In this document: positions 6,302-9,703 of the stretch, piece by piece | Layout of the letters: the number at the start of each line of letters is the position of its first letter | Numbering within the stretch: the first letter of the stretch is position 1 | Assembly: GCA_964446775.1 (NCBI GenBank) | Contig: CAYURA010000030.1 | Span: 1-9,703 of the forward strand | Origin: GCA-002841655 sp964446775 | Lineage (GTDB): Bacteria; Patescibacteriota; Patescibacteriia; Patescibacteriales; UBA12465 | Direction of reading: 5' to 3' | Length of the DNA stretch: 9,703 bases | The notes under the pieces: model-generated | Seen by the model: only the letters and a program-made list of their open reading frames with translations | Database searches by the model: none | Told to the model about the DNA's origin: nothing | Position numbers and translations under genes: made by a program

Positions 6302-6331
6302 ATTATAGTCTGAAGTTCAGCTTTTCGTCAA
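6302..6331 (-). promoter_or_regulatory. Promoter of the tRNA-Gly/tRNA-Thr operon
   Basis: On the minus strand, TTGACG (6331-6326) and a perfect TATAAT (6307-6302) are separated by 18 bases. The predicted start is about 6295, three bases before tRNA-Gly G1 at 6292. The spacer contains the perfect 11-base palindrome CTGAAGTTCAG (6310-6320). It is divergent from the gene at 6371. Confidence 0.78.
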
Positions 6332-6370
6332 TTTAGAAATAGTAAAAATTAATTTTATTAATTATAAATT

Positions 6371-7948
6371 ATGTTTACAAAAAAATACCTATTAATAATC
6401 AGCACCTTATTTCTTTTATCATTAAATAGTTCAACGGCTTTAGCTAGTTCTTCATTCGAATTAGCTGATGAGCAGGTTGTAAAAATTAATCGAGTATCAC
6501 TGGCAACTCAAGTAGATCAAACAGCGACTCAAGATGCCTTTAGTATTAAATTATCAGCTAAAAGCTTGAAAGTAAAGACGGAAATTATTTTAGAAAATCT
6601 AGGTTCGTTATTCGATTGGCCTTGGAATTATTCTCCTTTAAGCGATGTTTATCAATTTGATTTTAGCGATCAAGGGCTTAATTATAATGTGACCGAACCA
6701 CTTAGAATCAATATTAGTTACGAAAATAAAAATAATAATTATAAACAAATTTTTTTCTTTGATAAGAATCAACAAAAATGGCGACCCTTGCCTTCAGTTG
6801 ATGATCCTGTTAATCAAGTTGTTAGTGCTATAATACATCTCCCTTTTGCAAGAGTAGCAATTCTAGCTAATGATGAAGTAATGACAGTAGGACAGGCTAG
6901 TTGGTATCGTTTTAAAAATGGCTTGTTTGCTGCCTCACCTGATTTTGTTAAAGGCACTGTATTAAAAGTAAGTAACCTAGAGAATAATAAGTCGGTCAAT
7001 GTCTTAGTTAATGACTATGGACCTGATCGAAGCTTGCACCCTAACAGGGTCATAGATTTAGATTCAGTAGCCTTTAATAGGATAGCATCTACACGTGATG
7101 GTTTAGCTAGAGTAAAAATAGAGGTAGTGAAATTTGCGGATTCGGTTGACAGGATAAAGCTAGAAGCCGGCAGGACATTACCAGACACTATTTCTAAATC
7201 AGCTTTAGTTATCTCGCCAGTTGATGGGAAAATTTTATATGCAAAAAATGCAGATACAGTAGCTCCTTTAGCTAGTTTAACTAAACTTTTAGCGATGAAG
7301 GTTTTTTTAGATTTGAAGCCAGACTTTAATCGCGTAGTGGGTTATTCTGATTCTGATGCTGCTTACAATCATGAGCATGTCAAACCATGGGAGTCAGCTC
7401 GTTTAAGAGTCAGTGACGGAGAGACATTAACTATTAAAGATTTACTACACGCTACTCTAGTTGGTTCAGCTAATAATACGACCGAAACTTTAGTTAGGGT
7501 AAGTGGTATTAGTCGCTCCGAATTCATTAAAAGAATGAACGATTTAGCTAAAGAATGGGGTGCCCTAAATAGTACTTTTATTGAGCCCACCGGCTTATCT
7601 CCAGAGAACGTGAGCTCTCCACTAGATTATGCTATAATTACTAAAGAGTTATTGCAAGATGAAATACTTAAAAAAATAAGTACCACTCCTAGCTATTCTT
7701 TTACTAGTATTAATAAAGAAAAAAAGTATAATTTAAAAAACACCAATGATTTGATCAAAACTAATAATTATCAGATTGCAGTTTCTAAGACTGGCTATCT
7801 TGATGAAGCAGGTTATTGCCTGATGACTCAAGTAGATTCAGCTAAAGGACCATTGATTATTGTTAGTTTTAACTCGCCCACACGAGCAGGCAGTTTTAAT
7901 GATAATAAAACTTTAATTGATTATGGTCTTAAGAGATTAGGGCAATAA
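6371..7948 (+). CDS. Secreted RlpA-like double-psi barrel / D,D-carboxypeptidase (S11) fusion
   Basis: This 525-aa protein joins two wall-active domains. A signal peptide covers about 1-26 (LLIISTLFLLSL core, cleavage likely after ALA). A beta-rich region of unknown family follows (about 30-170). An RlpA-like double-psi beta-barrel covers about 174-253: GQASWYRF (174-181), NDYGPDR (214-220) with D215, and the RVIDL strand (226-230). The C-terminal part (about 275-525) is a penicillin-binding D,D-carboxypeptidase of family S11, with all three active-site motifs: SLTK (302-305), SAN (367-369) and KTG (473-475). S11 enzymes trim the terminal D-Ala of peptidoglycan peptides; RlpA proteins cut or bind septal glycan. 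The first residue after G in the barrel is Q where glycan-cleaving RlpAs usually have E. The protein lacks the amphipathic membrane anchor of PBP5, so it may be released. Stop lies 5 bases before ftsE. No Shine-Dalgarno sequence and no clear promoter were found. Confidence 0.88.
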   Translation: MFTKKYLLIISTLFLLSLNSSTALASSSFELADEQVVKINRVSLATQVDQTATQDAFSIKLSAKSLKVKTEIILENLGSLFDWPWNYSPLSDVYQFDFSDQGLNYNVTEPLRINISYENKNNNYKQIFFFDKNQQKWRPLPSVDDPVNQVVSAIIHLPFARVAILANDEVMTVGQASWYRFKNGLFAASPDFVKGTVLKVSNLENNKSVNVLVNDYGPDRSLHPNRVIDLDSVAFNRIASTRDGLARVKIEVVKFADSVDRIKLEAGRTLPDTISKSALVISPVDGKILYAKNADTVAPLASLTKLLAMKVFLDLKPDFNRVVGYSDSDAAYNHEHVKPWESARLRVSDGETLTIKDLLHATLVGSANNTTETLVRVSGISRSEFIKRMNDLAKEWGALNSTFIEPTGLSPENVSSPLDYAIITKELLQDEILKKISTTPSYSFTSINKEKKYNLKNTNDLIKTNNYQIAVSKTGYLDEAGYCLMTQVDSAKGPLIIVSFNSPTRAGSFNDNKTLIDYGLKRLGQ

Positions 7949-7953
7949 ATTTT

Positions 7954-8634
7954 ATGATTACTTTGCTTCATGTTTCAAAAAAATATTCAAAAAAAAATCA
8001 AGTTCTTAAAGATGTAAATTTATATATTAAAGCTGGTGAATTTGTTTCTATCGTAGGTCAATCTGGAGCAGGAAAAACAACTTTAGGCCGACTCCTTATT
8101 GGCGAAGAGAGAGCTGATGAGGGTCAAGTTATTATTGGTGATTGGGATATAACTAAAATTAATCGGCATGATGTACCTTATCTTAGGAGACAAATAGGAG
8201 TCATCTTTCAAGACTTCAAATTATTGCCTAAGAAAACTATTTATGAAAATGTTGCTTTTGCTTTAGAGGTATGCGGAGCTTCAAGGTCAAAAATTAATAA
8301 GATAGTTCCTAGTGTTTTGAGGATAGTTGGCTTAGAGGATAAGAATGGTCGCTATCCTCACGAAGTTTCTGGTGGTGAAAAACAAAGAGCAGCTATTGCT
8401 CGATCCTTAGTCCATCAACCACGCATTCTCTTGGCGGATGAACCAACAGGAAATTTAGACGCTATTAATGCTGATGAAATTATTGATCTATTATTGAGGA
8501 TCAATAAATTTGGAACCACTGTTATTTTAGTAACGCATAATAAGGAAATTGTTAACCGTTTAAAGAGAAGAGTGGTTACTATGGATAGAGGACAGATCGT
8601 GAGTGATAGGGCTCATGGTAAATATATGCTTTAA
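7954..8634 (+). CDS. ftsE: Cell division ATP-binding protein FtsE
   Basis: FtsE is the ATPase of the FtsEX complex, which sits at the division ring and transmits ATP hydrolysis through FtsX to wall hydrolases outside the membrane; it is not a normal transporter. The 226-aa product is of family length. It has Walker A GQSGAGKT (35-42, K41), the Q-loop at Q86 in VIFQDFKLL, the ABC signature SGGEKQ (139-144), Walker B ILLADE (158-163, E163) followed by PTGNLD, and the H-loop H195. The motif FQDFKLLPKKTIYENVAFAL is characteristic of FtsE rather than other ABC ATPases. It starts 5 bases after the fusion hydrolase gene and is followed by ftsX. The ATG at 7954 begins at the first beta strand, as expected. 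Confidence 0.95.
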   Translation: MITLLHVSKKYSKKNQVLKDVNLYIKAGEFVSIVGQSGAGKTTLGRLLIGEERADEGQVIIGDWDITKINRHDVPYLRRQIGVIFQDFKLLPKKTIYENVAFALEVCGASRSKINKIVPSVLRIVGLEDKNGRYPHEVSGGEKQRAAIARSLVHQPRILLADEPTGNLDAINADEIIDLLLRINKFGTTVILVTHNKEIVNRLKRRVVTMDRGQIVSDRAHGKYML

Positions 8635-8644
8635 TTATTTATTT

Positions 8645-9553
8645 ATGCTTTCTTTTTTTCGCATTATTAAATTTAGTTTTCAAGATATTGCTAGGAATGT
8701 CTGGCTTTCAGTGGTTACTATTAGCATCTTATTAATTTCTCTTTTTTCTATTAATGCCTTACTAACAGTTAGAGTTGTCAGTAATAATGCGGTTAATGCG
8801 ATTAAGGAAAAGATTGATATTAGCTTGTTCATTGAGACTAATGCTTCAAAAAAAGATATTGATTCACTCCGAGATCGGATTGCCGGCCTGCCTGAAGTAA
8901 AAGATGTGCTCATAACTTACAAGCAAGACGCTCTAAAAGATTTCCGTAGCCGTTATCGTGATAATCAAGAAATACTACAAGCTTTAACAGAGCTAGGTAA
9001 CAATCCATTGTCACCCAGCCTATCAATCATTCCCGTTGATATTAATAATGCGGCCATGTTAATTAATTCTTTGCGTCAATTTGATTCAGATATTATTGAG
9101 TCAAGAGATTTTAGTGATAATTCAGTTATAGTTGCTAAGATTCAGAATATTACTCAGAGAATTAATGAAGTAGGAGCGGTTATTATTGTTATTTTTGTCC
9201 TAATTAGCTTATTAGTAGTCTACAATTCTATTAGAGTGGCCGTTTATACTCACAAAAGAGAAATAGAGATTATGCGTTTAGTTGGAGCGTCAAATTTTTT
9301 TATCTACATGCCTTTTATTTTTTCAGCTTTCATTTATGCATTATTAAGTATTCTGATTATGGTGGCACTTTTTTATCCTTTTCTAACTATACTCCAGCCC
9401 TACCTATCCGTTTTTCTAGCTGGCTATAATGTAAACTTATTGGAATATTTTGTCTATAATTTCTGGCCGATATTTGGCGCGCAGTTCGCTATTATTTTCT
9501 TTATCACTCTTGTAGCCAGCTTCTATGCTGTCAGAAAATATGCACGTATTTAA
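8645..9553 (+). CDS. ftsX: Cell division protein FtsX
   Basis: FtsX is the membrane half of FtsEX. From the ATG at 8645 the product has 302 residues, the usual length. A membrane helix lies at about 22-43, an extracellular domain of about 130 residues (45-175) follows, with the conserved NPLSPSLSI segment (120-128), and three helices lie at about 177-198, 221-246 and 278-299. The REIEIMRLVGASNFFI motif (205-220), between helices 2 and 3, is the typical FtsX/MacB-like cytosolic coupling loop. The frame is open further upstream to an ATG at 8603, but that would overlap ftsE by 32 bases and add 14 atypical residues; starting at 8645 leaves a 10-base gap after ftsE and begins with MLSFFRIIKF, the usual start. 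The extracellular domain should bind a hydrolase or its activator; none other than the fusion enzyme upstream is in view. A terminator follows directly. Confidence 0.93.
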   Translation: MLSFFRIIKFSFQDIARNVWLSVVTISILLISLFSINALLTVRVVSNNAVNAIKEKIDISLFIETNASKKDIDSLRDRIAGLPEVKDVLITYKQDALKDFRSRYRDNQEILQALTELGNNPLSPSLSIIPVDINNAAMLINSLRQFDSDIIESRDFSDNSVIVAKIQNITQRINEVGAVIIVIFVLISLLVVYNSIRVAVYTHKREIEIMRLVGASNFFIYMPFIFSAFIYALLSILIMVALFYPFLTILQPYLSVFLAGYNVNLLEYFVYNFWPIFGAQFAIIFFITLVASFYAVRKYARI

Positions 9554-9562
9554 AGATTAAAG

Positions 9563-9590
9563 AAAGAGCGTTTTTAATAGCGCTTTTTTT
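9563..9590 (+). terminator. Rho-independent terminator of the ftsE-ftsX operon
   Basis: AAAGAGCG (9563-9570) pairs with CGCTTTTT (9581-9588), eight pairs including one G-T, around a 10-base loop. The right arm runs into a T tract (9584-9590). It starts 10 bases after the ftsX stop and separates that operon from the tRNA-Gln promoter, which begins 3 bases later. Confidence 0.75.
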
Positions 9591-9592
9591 AG

Positions 9593-9621
9593 TTGACCTA
9601 AAAGAATAAATGTAATAATAT
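9593..9621 (+). promoter_or_regulatory. Promoter of tRNA-Gln
   Basis: TTGACC (9593-9598) is followed after 17 bases by the -10-like TAATAT (9616-9621). The -35 is identical to that of nrdR. The predicted start is about 9628, only about 4 bases before the tRNA 5' end. Confidence 0.65.
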
Positions 9622-9631
9622 ATTTAAGTTA

Positions 9632-9702
9632 TCGGGGATCGTCTAATGGTAGGACAGTGGCCTTTGAAGCCATCAATCATGGTTCGAATCCATGTCCCCG
9701 AG
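9632..9702 (+). tRNA. tRNA-Gln(TTG)
   Basis: The 71-nt cloverleaf has acceptor TCGGGGA/TCCCCGA, D stem GTCT/GGAC, anticodon stem GTGGC/GCCAT around loop CTTTGAA, and T arm CATGG-TTCGAAT-CCATG. Anticodon TTG reads CAA/CAG. The first pair T1-A72 and discriminator G73 are glutamine-tRNA identity features. The window ends one base after G73 (a C), so whether CCA is encoded cannot be seen. Confidence 0.94.
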
Positions 9703-9703
9703 C

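Noticed and set aside
6332..6370. Promoter for the 6371 gene
   Set aside because: TATAAA at 6363-6368 is only two bases from the ATG and there is no -35 box. A promoter must exist since the tRNA operon runs away, but none can be assigned from this AT-rich stretch.
8603..8644. Upstream ATG extending ftsX by 14 codons and overlapping ftsE
   Set aside because: The added residues (MIGLMVNICFNYLF) do not look like an FtsX N-terminus, the overlap of 32 bases is atypical, and the ATG at 8645 gives the family start and length.
1..9703. CRISPR arrays, insertion sequences, riboswitches or long repeats
   Set aside because: No regularly spaced repeats, transposase remnants or known aptamer patterns were recognised on either strand.

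Overview
The window is AT-rich bacterial DNA with short intergenic gaps and the standard stop codons. It most resembles a member of the Candidate Phyla Radiation (Patescibacteria, perhaps the Parcubacteria side). The grounds are: a VirD4-like ATPase carrying a CxxC-x17-CxxC zinc knuckle and preceded by a tiny membrane protein; a divIC / S11 peptidase / ftsE / ftsX division neighbourhood; tRNAs without an encoded CCA; and start codons without Shine-Dalgarno sequences. The phylum is inferred from gene style. No rRNA or phylogenetic marker is present to prove it.

Layout. (1) Positions 1-580: nrdR, repressor of ribonucleotide reductase genes, with a near-consensus promoter and a NrdR box just after the predicted transcription start, which suggests autoregulation. 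(2) Positions 581-1228: no intact gene, but a clearly recognisable decayed radical-SAM activase of the anaerobic ribonucleotide reductase (nrdG-like), with seven premature stops, one frameshift and a lost 5' end. (3) Positions 1255-5623: a tightly packed + strand run of a 100-aa single-span membrane protein, a VirD4/TraG-like ATPase, a DnaQ-like DEDDh exonuclease and a multi-spanning family 2 glycosyltransferase. (4) Positions 5683-6108: a DivIC/FtsB-like division protein. (5) Positions 6107-6331: a minus-strand tRNA operon, tRNA-Gly(CCC) then tRNA-Thr(CGT), with its own promoter and terminator. (6) Positions 6371-9553: an operon of a secreted RlpA-like/D,D-carboxypeptidase fusion, ftsE and ftsX, closed by a Rho-independent terminator. 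(7) Positions 9593-9703: promoter and gene of tRNA-Gln(TTG), ending at the window edge.

The second half is about cell division and peptidoglycan: DivIC is a septal scaffold, FtsEX is the ATP-driven switch that controls wall hydrolases, and the fusion enzyme directly upstream of ftsE is a good candidate for a client or co-regulated wall enzyme. The first half concerns deoxynucleotide supply (nrdR plus a dead reductase activase) and a DNA-handling/envelope operon of unknown purpose. The points most worth a second look are the fresh nrdG-like pseudogene beside its living regulator, the RlpA/S11 fusion next to ftsEX, the membrane-anchor-less VirD4-like ATPase with a separate small membrane protein and a zinc knuckle, and two tRNA promoters placed so close that the precursors would have almost no 5' leader.
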